Below, piece after piece: positions 1 through 8,252 of a stretch of 64,000 nt of DNA (the first letter of the stretch is position 1; every line of letters starts with the position of its first letter). The notes beneath the pieces were generated by a model. It ran no database searches, was not told the origin of the DNA, and saw only the letters and a program-made list of their open reading frames with translations. Both the position numbers and the translations under genes were made by a program. The DNA comes from Rhodoferax sp. (GTDB taxonomy: Bacteria; Pseudomonadota; Gammaproteobacteria; Burkholderiales; Burkholderiaceae_C), in NCBI RefSeq assembly GCF_030653815.1, contig NZ_JAURYQ010000023.1, forward strand, positions 62,001-126,000. The letters are read 5' to 3'.

Positions 1-167
1 GCTACCTGATCGCCCCGGCCATGGTGGATGTGGTGCTGCAGTTGATGGATGACGGACGTTCGGCATTGGCAGAAAATATGAATTGCCGCGTTGCTGATGT
101 TGCCGGGGCTGTCATTGCGAGCGAAGCGCGGCAATCCATGAACCCGGTTGCCCAGGAGCCTGCTTGA
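1..167 (+). CDS. thiO: Glycine oxidase ThiO, C-terminal fragment
   Basis: Only the last 54 codons lie in the window; the rest is beyond the left edge. The visible start, LIAPAMVDVVLQLM, fits the C-terminus of the FAD-dependent glycine oxidase ThiO, which supplies the imine for thiazole synthesis. The stop overlaps the thiS start as TGATG, as expected for a thiO-thiS-thiG operon. The last part of the protein (VIASEARQS and following) is encoded by a palindromic repeat rather than by ordinary thiO sequence. The product call depends on a short stretch plus the operon context. Confidence 0.7.
   Translation, partial: YLIAPAMVDVVLQLMDDGRSALAENMNCRVADVAGAVIASEARQSMNPVAQEPA
81..136. repeat. REP-like palindromic element, copy 1
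   Basis: ATTGCCGCG (82-90) pairs with CGCGGCAAT (127-135). The right arm carries the core CATTGCGAGCGAAGCG, which recurs at 1510 and, degenerate, at 17869. It lies in the 3' end of thiO and is translated. The core resembles dispersed elements common in betaproteobacterial genomes. Confidence 0.7.
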
Positions 168-376
168 TGTCCCCCGTCATCTCGGTTCACATCAACGGCC
201 GGGCCTTCACCCTGTCCGCCCCCGCCACACTGGCGGACGCGGTGGCGCTGTTGCAGTTGAAGCCGCCTTTTGCCGCCGCCGTCAATCTGCAGTTCGTCCC
301 CAATACCCGGTACCACCACACGCCCTTGTCCGACGCCGACCAGATTGACCTGATCGCGCCGGTCACCGGGGGCTAG
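167..376 (+). CDS. thiS: Sulfur carrier protein ThiS
   Basis: A 69-residue ubiquitin-fold sulfur carrier. Its C-terminal Gly-Gly (VTGG) is adenylylated by ThiF and converted to a thiocarboxylate that donates sulfur to the thiazole ring. The size and the terminal GG are diagnostic. The ATG at 167 overlaps the thiO stop (TGATG), which is preferred over the TTG one codon upstream. thiG follows after 11 bp. Confidence 0.95.
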   Translation: MSPVISVHINGRAFTLSAPATLADAVALLQLKPPFAAAVNLQFVPNTRYHHTPLSDADQIDLIAPVTGG

Positions 377-387
377 GAAACCCCTCC

Positions 388-1200
388 ATGAACCTGAATT
401 CGAACCCACCCACCGACGCCCTGGTGCTCTACGGCCAGACCTTTGCCAGCCGCCTGCTGCTGGGCACCTCGCGTTATCCGTCGCCCGGCGTGCTGCAAGC
501 GGCCATCAAGCTGGCGCAGCCGGCCATGCTGACCGCCTCGCTGCGCCGGCAAAACCTGCAACCCGGCGAGGCCACGCCCAACCGCTTCTGGGCCATGCTG
601 GCCGAACTGAAGGTGCCGGTGCTGCCCAACACCGCCGGTTGCCACAGCGTGCAGGAAGTCATCGCCACGGCCCACATGGCGCGCGAGGTGTTTGGCACGC
701 CCTGGCTCAAGCTGGAGCTGATCGGCGATGACTACACGCTGCAGCCCGACACCCTGAACCTGGTGGAGGCGGCCAGCAGGCTGATCAAGGACGGTTTTCT
801 GGTGCTGCCCTATTGCACCGAAGACCTGGTGCTGTGCCAGCGCCTGGTCGATGTCGGTTGCCAGGCCATCATGCCCTGGGCGGCGCCGATCGGCACCGGC
901 AAGGGCCCGCTCAACCCCCACGCGCTGCGCACCCTGCGCGAGCGCCTGAATGTGCCGCTGCTGGTGGACGCCGGTCTCGGTTTGCCGTCGCACGCGTGCC
1001 AGGTGATGGAATGGGGCTTTGACGGCGTGCTGCTCAACACCGCCGTGGCACTGGCGCAGGACCCGGTGCGCATGGCCGGCGCTTTTGCCGATGCAACACG
1101 GGCCGGCCGGGCCGCGTTTTTGTCGGGCGTGATGCCCGAACACGACAGCGCGCAGCCCAGCACCCCGGTGCTGGGCACGCCGTTCTGGCACCAGGCCTGA
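388..1200 (+). CDS. thiG: Thiazole synthase ThiG
   Basis: A 270-residue TIM-barrel enzyme that joins 1-deoxyxylulose 5-phosphate, dehydroglycine and ThiS thiocarboxylate into thiazole phosphate. Visible hallmarks are LPNTAGC (about residues 79-85), the likely Schiff-base lysine K108 in WLKLELIGDD, the phosphate-binding stretch APIGTGKG, and the late DAGLGLPSHA/GVLLNTA segments. The length is normal for the family. It is the third gene of the thiO-thiS-thiG-thiE series. Confidence 0.96.
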   Translation: MNLNSNPPTDALVLYGQTFASRLLLGTSRYPSPGVLQAAIKLAQPAMLTASLRRQNLQPGEATPNRFWAMLAELKVPVLPNTAGCHSVQEVIATAHMAREVFGTPWLKLELIGDDYTLQPDTLNLVEAASRLIKDGFLVLPYCTEDLVLCQRLVDVGCQAIMPWAAPIGTGKGPLNPHALRTLRERLNVPLLVDAGLGLPSHACQVMEWGFDGVLLNTAVALAQDPVRMAGAFADATRAGRAAFLSGVMPEHDSAQPSTPVLGTPFWHQA

Positions 1201-1210
1201 AACCATCGCC

Positions 1211-2227
1211 ATGCAAGATCTGAACACCATGGCCACCTTGGCCGGCGAGATCATCCGCCGGCACAGCCATCTGGCACTGCAGGCGAACCCATTGGATCGG
1301 CTGCCGATGGCGCTAGCAGCCATGCCTGCGGCGCTCACCGAGCCCATCCCACAAGCGGTGTATGCCGCCTGCCGTGCGCTGGACTTCATCGACATCGATG
1401 CCCATTGCGTGGCCAGCGCCTGGCAGCGGCAAAACGAACGCACCAGCCAATTTGATGCCAGCGTCTGGCCCGCCGAGCCACAGGACTTTGATTTGCGTGT
1501 TTTGCCTGTCATTGCGAGCGAAGCGTGGCAATCCATGAATTCAGGGGCCATGGATTGCCACGGCGCTGACGCGCCTCGCAATGACGAATCAAGTGGTGCG
1601 TGCTTCGACGCTTTTGCCCCCTGCCCGCAGCAGTTGGGCCTTTACGCGGTGCTGCCCGATGCGGCCTGGGTCGGGCGCATGGCGCGGGCCGGGGTGCCGA
1701 CGGTGCAGTTGCGCTTCAAGTCGGACGACCCGGCGGCCGTCCGGCGTGAGGTGGCGGCGGCGGTGCGGGCGGTGCACGGCACCGGCGCGCTGCTGTTCAT
1801 CAACGACCATTGGCAGGCGGCCATCGCGGCCGGGGCCTATGGCGTGCACCTGGGCCAGGAAGACCTGGAAGGGCTGGGCGGCGCTGACCTGAACGCGATC
1901 CGCACCGCCGGACTGCGCCTGGGGCTGAGCAGCCACGGCTATGCCGAGATGCTGCGCGCGGCCGCGGTGCAACCGAGCTACATCGCCATGGGGGCCGTTT
2001 ACGCCACCACGCTCAAGCGCATGGCCACACCGCCGCAGGGCCCGGCGCGGCTCAAGGTGTATGCCGCGCTGCTGCGGCACCTGCCCACGGTGGCGATTGG
2101 CGGCATCGACGCCGCGCGGCTGCCCGAGGTGCTGGCCAGCGGCGTGGGTTCGGTGGCTGTGGTGCGGGCGCTGGTGGCCGCAGACCAGCCCGAGGCGCGG
2201 GTGGCGGCGCTGAAGGCGATGTTTTAG
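1211..2227 (+). CDS. thiE: Thiamine phosphate synthase, E. coli-type, with N-terminal extension and inserted repeat
   Basis: A 338-residue protein. Residues about 140-338 are a ThiE barrel that couples HMP-PP with thiazole phosphate: INDHWQ, GVHLGQEDL, SYIAMGAVYATT, TVAIGGID and GVGSVAVV. The order and spelling resemble E. coli ThiE more than the second ThiE at 3060-3707. Residues 1 to about 97 form an extension I cannot assign. Between the two parts about 26 residues (VIASEAWQS through APRND) are read from a 78-bp palindromic repeat in frame, so the protein probably carries a disordered linker. The stop overlaps the convergent thiD end by 4 bp. Confidence 0.88.
   Translation: MQDLNTMATLAGEIIRRHSHLALQANPLDRLPMALAAMPAALTEPIPQAVYAACRALDFIDIDAHCVASAWQRQNERTSQFDASVWPAEPQDFDLRVLPVIASEAWQSMNSGAMDCHGADAPRNDESSGACFDAFAPCPQQLGLYAVLPDAAWVGRMARAGVPTVQLRFKSDDPAAVRREVAAAVRAVHGTGALLFINDHWQAAIAAGAYGVHLGQEDLEGLGGADLNAIRTAGLRLGLSSHGYAEMLRAAAVQPSYIAMGAVYATTLKRMATPPQGPARLKVYAALLRHLPTVAIGGIDAARLPEVLASGVGSVAVVRALVAADQPEARVAALKAMF
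1508..1585. repeat. REP-like palindromic element, copy 2 (complete, inside a gene)
   Basis: A full inverted repeat: GTCATTGCGAG...TGGCAATCCATG on the left matches the reverse complement of CATGGATTGCCA...CTCGCAATGAC on the right. The 78 bp are a multiple of three and are read through without a stop within the thiE-like gene. This is the intact version of the element whose half copies lie at 81-136 and 17867-17894. Confidence 0.85.
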
Positions 2228-3063
2228 AGCGCGCGCAGCTGCATCGGCAGCGGCGCAAAACCGTGGTTGAGCGGGCCTTCGCCCTGCCCGGTTTTGACCG
2301 AAGCACCGGCCTGCAGCGCCTGGCGCACAAAGTCACGCGCCTGTTGCACGGCCTGCGCCAGTGTGGCGCCCAGCGCCAGGTGCGCGGCAATGGCGCTCGA
2401 CAGCGTGCAGCCGGTGCCGTGGGTGTTGGCGGTGGCGATGCGCGGGGCCTCCATCCAGATCGGGGGGGCGCCGGCCTGCAGCAGCAGGTCTGTGACCACC
2501 TCACCCGCCAGGTGCCCGCCCTTGAGCAGCACGGCGCGCGCGCCGCGCGCCAGCAGTTCGGCCGCCGCCTGCGCCATGTCGTGCGCACTGGTGAGCGGGC
2601 GACCGACCAGCAGCGCGGCTTCGTCAAGGTTGGGCGTGATCAGCGCCGCGCGCGGAAACAGCTCGGCCACCAGCACGGCGATGGCCGGGTCGTCGATGAG
2701 CTTGGCGCCGCTGGTGGCGACCATCACCGGGTCAAACACCACACGGCTGAGCTGATGGCGGTCGATGGCCTGCGCCACGGTGCGCACGATCTCGGGCGAA
2801 TGCAGCATGCCCACCTTGACCGCGTTGGCGCCGATGTCGTCGAGCACCGCGTCGATCTGCGCGCGCAGCATGTCGGGCGGCACCGGGTGGATGGCGCGCA
2901 CGCCGCAGGTGTTCTGCGCGGTGAGCGCGGTGATGGCCGTCATGCCGAAGCAGCCCAAAGCGGCAAAAGTCTTGAGGTCGGCCTGGATGCCGGCACCGCC
3001 GCCGCTGTCGGAGCCGGCAATCGACAGGACGCGCGGGTATTGGTGGATTTGTTGAATCGTCAT
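2224..3063 (-). CDS. thiD: Hydroxymethylpyrimidine/phosphomethylpyrimidine kinase ThiD
   Basis: A 279-residue ribokinase-fold enzyme that phosphorylates HMP and HMP-P to HMP-PP. Diagnostic motifs are [21 protein letters not shown] at the N-terminus (about residues 14-34), [14 protein letters not shown] and the anion-hole/catalytic stretch [11 protein letters not shown] near residue 215. It is the last gene of the thiM-thiE-thiD operon; its ATG overlaps the thiE stop by 4 bp (ATGA). Its own stop overlaps the convergent thiE-like gene. Confidence 0.96.
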   Translation of the reverse strand: MTIQQIHQYPRVLSIAGSDSGGGAGIQADLKTFAALGCFGMTAITALTAQNTCGVRAIHPVPPDMLRAQIDAVLDDIGANAVKVGMLHSPEIVRTVAQAIDRHQLSRVVFDPVMVATSGAKLIDDPAIAVLVAELFPRAALITPNLDEAALLVGRPLTSAHDMAQAAAELLARGARAVLLKGGHLAGEVVTDLLLQAGAPPIWMEAPRIATANTHGTGCTLSSAIAAHLALGATLAQAVQQARDFVRQALQAGASVKTGQGEGPLNHGFAPLPMQLRAL

Positions 3064-3707
3064 GGTGTTGGCTGTGCCTTGAGAATGTCCTGAAATGACC
3101 GGGCGGCCGCCCGCGGGTCTGGCGCCGAACAGATGGCGCTGACCACGGCCAGGCCGTCGGCACCAGCTTGCAGCACCGCGGCCGCGTTGCCCTGGTGGAT
3201 GCCGCCAATGGCCACCAGTGGCAGCTCGGTCATGGTGCGCACCTGGCGCACGCCCGCCAGCCCCCAGGGTATGGCGGTGTCGGTTTTGGTGGGCGTGGCG
3301 TAGACCGGGCTGATGCCGAGGTAGTCCACCGGCAGGCGGGCCGCGCGCGCCACATCGGCCAGGTTTTCCACCGACAGGCCGATGAACACCCCGGGCGGCA
3401 GCAGTTGCCGCGCCAGCGCCACCGGCATGTCAGACTGCCCCAGGTGCACGCCCTGGGCGCCACAGGCCAGCGCCACATCCATGCGGTCGTTGATGATGAG
3501 GGGCACGTCGAACGGTGCCAACAGGTCTTTCACCGCCAGCGCCAACGCCACGAAGTCGCGCGTGGCCAGCGTTTTTTCGCGCAACTGGACACAGCGCACG
3601 CCACCCTGCACGGCCGCCAGCAGCACATCGGCCAGGGTGCGCCCGCGCAGGCTGGCCTGGTCGGTGACCAGGTAGAGGCGCAGGGCCTCGGCCAATGGAA
3701 GACGCAT
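3060..3707 (-). CDS. thiE: Thiamine phosphate synthase ThiE (second type)
   Basis: 215 residues from the ATG at 3707, a normal ThiE length. It shows LYLVTD, CVQLREK, LIINDRMDVA, GVHLGQSD, YLGISPVYATPTKTD and VAIGGIH. A longer start at 3740 would overlap thiM; 3707 sits 4 bp after the thiM stop and gives the typical N-terminus. This form is distinct from the E. coli-like ThiE at 1211-2227. Under the riboswitch with thiM and thiD it probably serves salvage of HMP and thiazole. Confidence 0.94.
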   Translation of the reverse strand: MRLPLAEALRLYLVTDQASLRGRTLADVLLAAVQGGVRCVQLREKTLATRDFVALALAVKDLLAPFDVPLIINDRMDVALACGAQGVHLGQSDMPVALARQLLPPGVFIGLSVENLADVARAARLPVDYLGISPVYATPTKTDTAIPWGLAGVRQVRTMTELPLVAIGGIHQGNAAAVLQAGADGLAVVSAICSAPDPRAAARSFQDILKAQPTP

Positions 3708-3711
3708 GGTG

Positions 3712-4551
3712 TCAGGCGCTGACGCTGAGCTTGAGTCCATCAACAAAGGTGGCTTCGTCAAGCAACTGGAGCTGGTCGAGCAGCGCGATTTGCAGGCTGC
3801 CCACGCCCTGGCCTTGCGCCTGCACTTGCCGTGCAGCCACTTCGCCCACCACACCCAAATAGGCCATGGCCGACACGGTGGCGCGCCAGGCATCGGGCTG
3901 CACCGCGCAAAACGCCCCCACCAGCGCCGTGGCCGAGCAGCCCACGCCGGTGATGCGGGTCATCCACTCATGGCCGTTGGCCAGGCTGGCGTGGCGACCG
4001 CTGGCGTCGAGCACCTGGTCCACCGGGCCGCTGACGCACACCACGCCGCCACTGCGCTGGGCCAAATCACGCGCGGCCTGCAGCGCATCGGCCACGGCGG
4101 CGCCACTGTCGACACCCCGGGTTTTGGCGGCCGTGCCCGCCACACTCATGATCTCCGAGGCATTGCCGCGAATGACGCCCGGCATGGCCTGGCGCAGGAT
4201 GGCCTGGATGCTTTCGTTGCGGTAGCGGGTGGCGCCCGCGCCCACGGGGTCGAGCACGGTGGGAATGCCGCGCGCGGTGGCCACGTCGAGGGCCTGGCAC
4301 ATGCTGTTGATCCAGTAGGGCTCGAGCGTGCCGATGTTGAGCACCAGCGCCTGGGCTATTGCCGCCATGTCGGCCACTTCCTCGTGGGCGTGCGCCATCA
4401 CGGGCGAGGCGCCCATGGCCAGCAGCACGTTGGCGTTGAAGTTCATGACCACCAGGTTGGTGATGGAGTGCACCAGCGGGCGCCGGGCGCGCACCGCGAG
4501 CACATCGGCCCAGAGATCGGAGGGCAACAGGGGGGATGCTTGTTTGGCCAT
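3712..4551 (-). CDS. thiM: Hydroxyethylthiazole kinase ThiM
   Basis: A 279-residue kinase that phosphorylates hydroxyethylthiazole for salvage. Motifs are [60 protein letters not shown] and the catalytic [13 protein letters not shown]. The ATG at 4551 has a weak GGA upstream; an in-frame ATG at 4563 would add four residues. It is first in the thiM-thiE-thiD operon directly behind a TPP riboswitch, so thiamine should repress the operon. Confidence 0.95.
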   Translation of the reverse strand: MAKQASPLLPSDLWADVLAVRARRPLVHSITNLVVMNFNANVLLAMGASPVMAHAHEEVADMAAIAQALVLNIGTLEPYWINSMCQALDVATARGIPTVLDPVGAGATRYRNESIQAILRQAMPGVIRGNASEIMSVAGTAAKTRGVDSGAAVADALQAARDLAQRSGGVVCVSGPVDQVLDASGRHASLANGHEWMTRITGVGCSATALVGAFCAVQPDAWRATVSAMAYLGVVGEVAARQVQAQGQGVGSLQIALLDQLQLLDEATFVDGLKLSVSA

Positions 4552-4604
4552 GGCAGATTCCATCAATTGATCGGGGCCGCTCAGGCACAAGCTGTGTTGT
4601 GAAC

Positions 4605-4687
4605 GCTTTCCTACGCTGGCACGACCCAGATCAGGTTCCAAGAGTATTTTCTCAGCCACCCGACCGGGCGGCACCTCTAGCTCCCCT
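4605..4687 (-). promoter_or_regulatory. TPP (THI-box) riboswitch
   Basis: On the minus strand the leader reads GGGGAGC, then GGTGGCTGAGAAAATACTC, then GAACCTGATCTGGGT and GCCAGCGTAGG, the conserved core of the THI element (CUGAGA, GAACCUGAUC, CAGCGUAGG). It ends about 50 bases before thiM. It should bind thiamine pyrophosphate and lower expression of thiM-thiE-thiD. The boundaries are approximate. Confidence 0.96.
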
Positions 4688-4838
4688 AATTATGACGCAG
4701 CCTCAAAATCAAAATAGCAAACCGACACTCAAAGAATTCCAGACTGTCAACGGCTGAAACCCGGCTGCGTTAACATGAGTTTGACACCGCCGCGTCAGTT
4801 GGCGCGGTGGCATTCAGGCTCAATTTATTGGCTGCTCA

Positions 4839-5498
4839 ATGACTGATACCCACGCTCTCGATGCCTTGCCGCTTTTTCCGCTGGAACTGGTGCTGTTTCC
4901 GGGGGGCTTCCTGCCTTTGCGGATTTTTGAGGTGCGTTACCTCGACATGGTGAGCCAGTGCGAGAAGACCGGCGCGCCGTTTGGCGTGGTGACGCTGACC
5001 CGCGGCAACGAGGTGCGCACCGCGGCCGGCGACCTGGCGGGTGGCGCCAAAACCAGCCAGGCGGTTTTTCACCCGGTGGGCACGCTGGCGCGCATCACCC
5101 AATTGAGCCGGCCGCAGCCGGGCCTGATCATGATCAGTTGCACCGGGGCGCAGCGTTTTGAGGTCGGGCAGACCGAATTGCTCAAGCATGGTTTGTGGAC
5201 AGGCCGGGCCAAACTGCTGCGGGACGACCAGAGCGTGCCGATACCCGAGGATTTGCTGCCCGTGGCAAGTGCCCTGGCGCGCGTGCTGGACACTCTGAAG
5301 GCGCAGGGTGTGACGCCGGAGCAGATGCCGATTCAGCCGCCTTATGCGCTGCATGACTGCGCCTGGGTGGCCAACCGCTGGTGTGACCTGCTGCCCATGG
5401 CGCTGGCGCAAAAACACCGGCTGATGACGCTCGACAACCCGCTGCTGCGGCTGGAACTGGTGAGCGATTTGCTGGAGCGCAACGGCATCGCTACTTGA
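4839..5498 (+). CDS. Lon N-terminal (PUA-like) domain protein
   Basis: 219 residues matching the substrate-recognition N-domain of Lon protease: LPLFPLELVLFPGG (about residues 10-23), LRIFEVRYLDMV, FGVV, then LLEL(V)SDLLERN at the end. There is no AAA ATPase or peptidase domain, so it is the stand-alone Lon-N type whose client or partner is unknown. It is a single gene; its end overlaps the opposing oxidoreductase by 8 bp. Confidence 0.9.
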   Translation: MTDTHALDALPLFPLELVLFPGGFLPLRIFEVRYLDMVSQCEKTGAPFGVVTLTRGNEVRTAAGDLAGGAKTSQAVFHPVGTLARITQLSRPQPGLIMISCTGAQRFEVGQTELLKHGLWTGRAKLLRDDQSVPIPEDLLPVASALARVLDTLKAQGVTPEQMPIQPPYALHDCAWVANRWCDLLPMALAQKHRLMTLDNPLLRLELVSDLLERNGIAT

Positions 5499-6582
5499 CA
5501 CTTTCAGCGCCCAGCGCCAGCAATTGCATGACCGCACGCACCTGCGCGGGGGTGACACCGGGCGCCGGCGCCAGCCCCCAAAGGTGGTCGCGCAGCTGGG
5601 CGTAATAGGCCAGGTAGTTGCCCGGTGGCTGAGGCGCGGCACTGCGCACCGACACCGGGGCCGCGACCCCGCTGATATTGGCCATGCGCAGCAGCTGGCC
5701 GGGCTGCGGGTCCCGGCCCCAGTCCTCGAGCGCCGCCAGCTGCGGGCGCTGGCCGGCCTTGAGGGCGTCTTCTTGAACGTCGAGCCCAAACTTGGTGAAG
5801 CTGCCCTCGGTGCCGTGCGCCGTCCAACGCGGCCCCGGCTCGGCCACCAGCGTGCTGGCGTGCAGGATCACGCGCAGCCCGCCCTGCGGTCTGTCATAAC
5901 GCAGCACGGCGTGAAACCAGTCGTTGACCTGGGCGCCGTCGCGCACATTGGCCTGCTCCAGCAGCAGGGCATCAGGCCGGCCAAACAGCACCAGGGCCTG
6001 GTCCACCAGGTGCGGCCCGAGGTCGTACCAGAGGCCCGAGCCGGGCAGGTTCTGCTCGCGCCAGCGCACCGGCACCGCCGGGCGGTAACGGTCAAAATTT
6101 GAGTTCACCTGCACCACCCGGCCCAACTGGCCGCTGTCCAGGACCTGCTGCAGCGCCAGAAAGTCGCTGTCGAAGCGCCGGTTCTGAAACACCGTGAGCA
6201 CCCTGCCCTGCTGCTCTGCCAGCGCAAGCAGGGTTTCGGTCTCGGCCAGGGTCACGGTGCAGGGTTTGTCGACCACCACATGTTTGCCTGCCTGCAGAGC
6301 GGCCCGTGCCAGTTCGAAATGGCTGTCATTGGGCGTGGCGATGACGACCAGGTCAATGGCGGGGTCGGCCAGGGCGGCGCCGACGGAGGCCAGACAGGGC
6401 ACGCCGGGCCAGTCGCGCTGCACCGCCTCGTGCTGGCGCGTGACGATGCAGGCCAGCCGCAGGCCGGGCAAGCCGGTGATGAGGGGGGCGTGAAAGATGC
6501 GACCGGCGCCGCCGTAGCCGATCAGGGCAACCTGCACGGGCGCCGCGTGGGTGGGCTGTGGGGTGATGGGTGGCGGGTTCAT
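5491..6582 (-). CDS. Gfo/Idh/MocA-family NAD(P)-dependent oxidoreductase
   Basis: 363 residues from the ATG at 6582; an upstream start at 6621 would run into the divergent gene. The N-terminus has a Rossmann nucleotide site (VALIGYGGAGRIFHAP), then VVIATPNDSH and the family motif GKHVVVDKPCTVT with the conserved EKP-like Lys. The C-terminal part (RFDSDFLALQQVLDSGQLG, GSGLWYDLGPHLVDQAL) fits the YdgJ/YhhX branch. The substrate, probably a sugar or inositol derivative, cannot be read from the sequence. Confidence 0.9.
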   Translation of the reverse strand: MNPPPITPQPTHAAPVQVALIGYGGAGRIFHAPLITGLPGLRLACIVTRQHEAVQRDWPGVPCLASVGAALADPAIDLVVIATPNDSHFELARAALQAGKHVVVDKPCTVTLAETETLLALAEQQGRVLTVFQNRRFDSDFLALQQVLDSGQLGRVVQVNSNFDRYRPAVPVRWREQNLPGSGLWYDLGPHLVDQALVLFGRPDALLLEQANVRDGAQVNDWFHAVLRYDRPQGGLRVILHASTLVAEPGPRWTAHGTEGSFTKFGLDVQEDALKAGQRPQLAALEDWGRDPQPGQLLRMANISGVAAPVSVRSAAPQPPGNYLAYYAQLRDHLWGLAPAPGVTPAQVRAVMQLLALGAESVK

Positions 6583-6619
6583 GCCAGGATCATCACAGAA
6601 AATCGCGCACAATTTGGCC

Positions 6620-7537
6620 ATGCTTCATTTTTTGCCCGCACCCCTCAACAGTGCCCTTGCCAGCACACTGATGCTGCTCAATATCTTGTTCTGGGTGCCG
6701 GTGTTGCTGCTGGTGGCCACCGTCAAGCTGCTGCTGCCGTTCAGGCGGGTGCGGCTGGCGATCGACCCGGTGCTGCTGCGCATCGCCGAGGCCTGGATTG
6801 CCGGCAACAGCGGCTGGATGCGCCTGACCCAGCCGATGCAGTGGGAGGTGAGCGGCCTGCAGGCCTTGAACCCGTGCCAGTGGACCCTGGTGATTTGCAA
6901 CCACCAGTCGTGGGTCGATATTTTGGTGCTGCAGCATGTGCTGAACCGGCGCATTCCGCTGCTGAAGTTTTTTTTGAAAAAACAGCTGATCTGGGTGCCC
7001 ATCATGGGCCTGGCCTGGTGGGCGCTGGAGTTTCCGTTCATGCGCCGGCACAGCGAGGCGTATTTGCAAAAACACCCGCAGGAGCGCGGCAAGGATGCCG
7101 CCACCACCCGCGCCGCCTGCGAAAAATACGCGCTGGTGCCCACCAGCGTGATGAATTTTGTCGAGGGCACGCGTTTTACCCGGTCCAAACAGCAACGCCA
7201 GCAGTCACCCTACCGGCACCTGCTCAAGCCCAAGGCCGGCGGCATCAGCCTGGCGCTCGATGCCATGGGCGAGAAGTTTGGCGCGGTGCTCGACATCACC
7301 ATCGCCTACCCGGACGGCACGCCCAATTTCTGGCAGTTTTTGCAGGGCCGCGTGCCGCGGGTCATCGTGCAGGCCCGCACGCTGGCGGTGCCAAGGCTTG
7401 GCGCCGACACGCCCGGCGACGCCGCGCAGGCATTACGCGCCTTGTGCCAGGACTGGATCAATCAGGTGTGGAGCGACAAGGATGCGCTGCTGGAGCAGCT
7501 TTTGACCGAGAAAAAATCAAGAATTAACTTTAAATAA
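6620..7537 (+). CDS. Lysophospholipid acyltransferase (PlsC/YihG-like)
   Basis: A 305-residue membrane acyltransferase. One or two hydrophobic helices (about residues 12-35) precede the catalytic NHQSWVD (H-x4-D) motif, and FVEGTRFT is the substrate-binding EGT block. Length and order match the YihG/LCLAT1-like 1-acyl-glycerol-3-phosphate acyltransferase group. The ATG at 6620 replaces a longer frame that begins inside the divergent oxidoreductase. It probably adjusts phospholipid acyl chains at the inner membrane. Confidence 0.9.
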   Translation: MLHFLPAPLNSALASTLMLLNILFWVPVLLLVATVKLLLPFRRVRLAIDPVLLRIAEAWIAGNSGWMRLTQPMQWEVSGLQALNPCQWTLVICNHQSWVDILVLQHVLNRRIPLLKFFLKKQLIWVPIMGLAWWALEFPFMRRHSEAYLQKHPQERGKDAATTRAACEKYALVPTSVMNFVEGTRFTRSKQQRQQSPYRHLLKPKAGGISLALDAMGEKFGAVLDITIAYPDGTPNFWQFLQGRVPRVIVQARTLAVPRLGADTPGDAAQALRALCQDWINQVWSDKDALLEQLLTEKKSRINFK

Positions 7538-7541
7538 TGTT

Positions 7542-7564
7542 TTTAACTATTTGATTTAGTTAAA
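7542..7564. other. AT-only inverted repeat between convergent genes
   Basis: TTTAACTA (7542-7549) and TAGTTAAA (7557-7564) form an 8-bp inverted repeat in a very AT-rich 49-bp gap between the acyltransferase and the convergent MOSC gene. It could serve as a weak two-way transcription end or a protein site; neither is shown. Confidence 0.4.
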
Positions 7565-7586
7565 TTTATTTAAAAAATTAGAGAAA

Positions 7587-8165
7587 TCAACGCAGGTGCT
7601 TGAATAGCTTGGCCCGGAACATTTCAGGAATGCCGAGCCGGCGCGGGCCAGCCACCAATTCAAAGGAGTCGCCGGCTTGCAGCGTGCCGGGTACCTCCAC
7701 CGCCAGGTAAAAACCGCAGCAGCCGTGCTGGGCCATGAGCTTGCTGGCATGGGAGAAACCCATGGCGGCGTTGAATTTGTAACAGGGTTCGCGCGGCTGC
7801 GTGACACGCAGTGCACAGCGGGCAAATTGCAGCACGTCGCCCACCCACACCCCGGTTTCGAGCAAACCGGCCAGGCTCAGGTTTTCACCCAGACTGCCCC
7901 AGGGCAGTGCATCGTCGATGCCACCCAGCCCGGCGTCGGCGCGGGCCTGGCGCCAGAACGGGTAGTGTTCGCTCGGGTAGGCATAGACCGCCTTGTCAAG
8001 GCCGCCATGCACCGACAGGTCGGCCTGCTCGTCACCGGCCAGGCCCAGCGGCATGACCTCGAGGCGGCCGGCGACCGGTTGTTTGTGGATGGCGGTGAGC
8101 ACGTTGCGGTCGTGGATCCGGACACGCCGGGCGCTGCCGGTCTGCAAACTCAAAAGTTGGGGCAT
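7587..8165 (-). CDS. MOSC domain protein (YiiM-like)
   Basis: 192 residues from the ATG at 8165. The MOSC core is visible: GLAGDEQADLSVHGGLDKAVYAYP, GSLGENLSLAGL, GDVLQ, and REPCYKFN with the conserved cysteine of the YiiM-type molybdenum-cofactor reductases. Related proteins reduce N-hydroxylated compounds or handle Moco sulfur. The frame continues open far upstream, antisense to the lipase gene, but that part is not coding. It stands alone between two + genes. Confidence 0.9.
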   Translation of the reverse strand: MPQLLSLQTGSARRVRIHDRNVLTAIHKQPVAGRLEVMPLGLAGDEQADLSVHGGLDKAVYAYPSEHYPFWRQARADAGLGGIDDALPWGSLGENLSLAGLLETGVWVGDVLQFARCALRVTQPREPCYKFNAAMGFSHASKLMAQHGCCGFYLAVEVPGTLQAGDSFELVAGPRRLGIPEMFRAKLFKHLR

Positions 8166-8252
8166 GAGGGTCACTTGAACGGTGAATCGAAGGTACTGGC
8201 CTTGCCACTGGCATACTCTACAGGCCAAAACCCCATTATCAGGACACTGCCG

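Noticed and set aside
373..1581. A 402-codon open frame on the minus strand across thiG and thiE-like
   Set aside because: It has no recognisable protein, lies fully antisense to two clear thiamine genes and is explained by high GC. Its MDCHASLAMT start is just the palindromic repeat read backwards.
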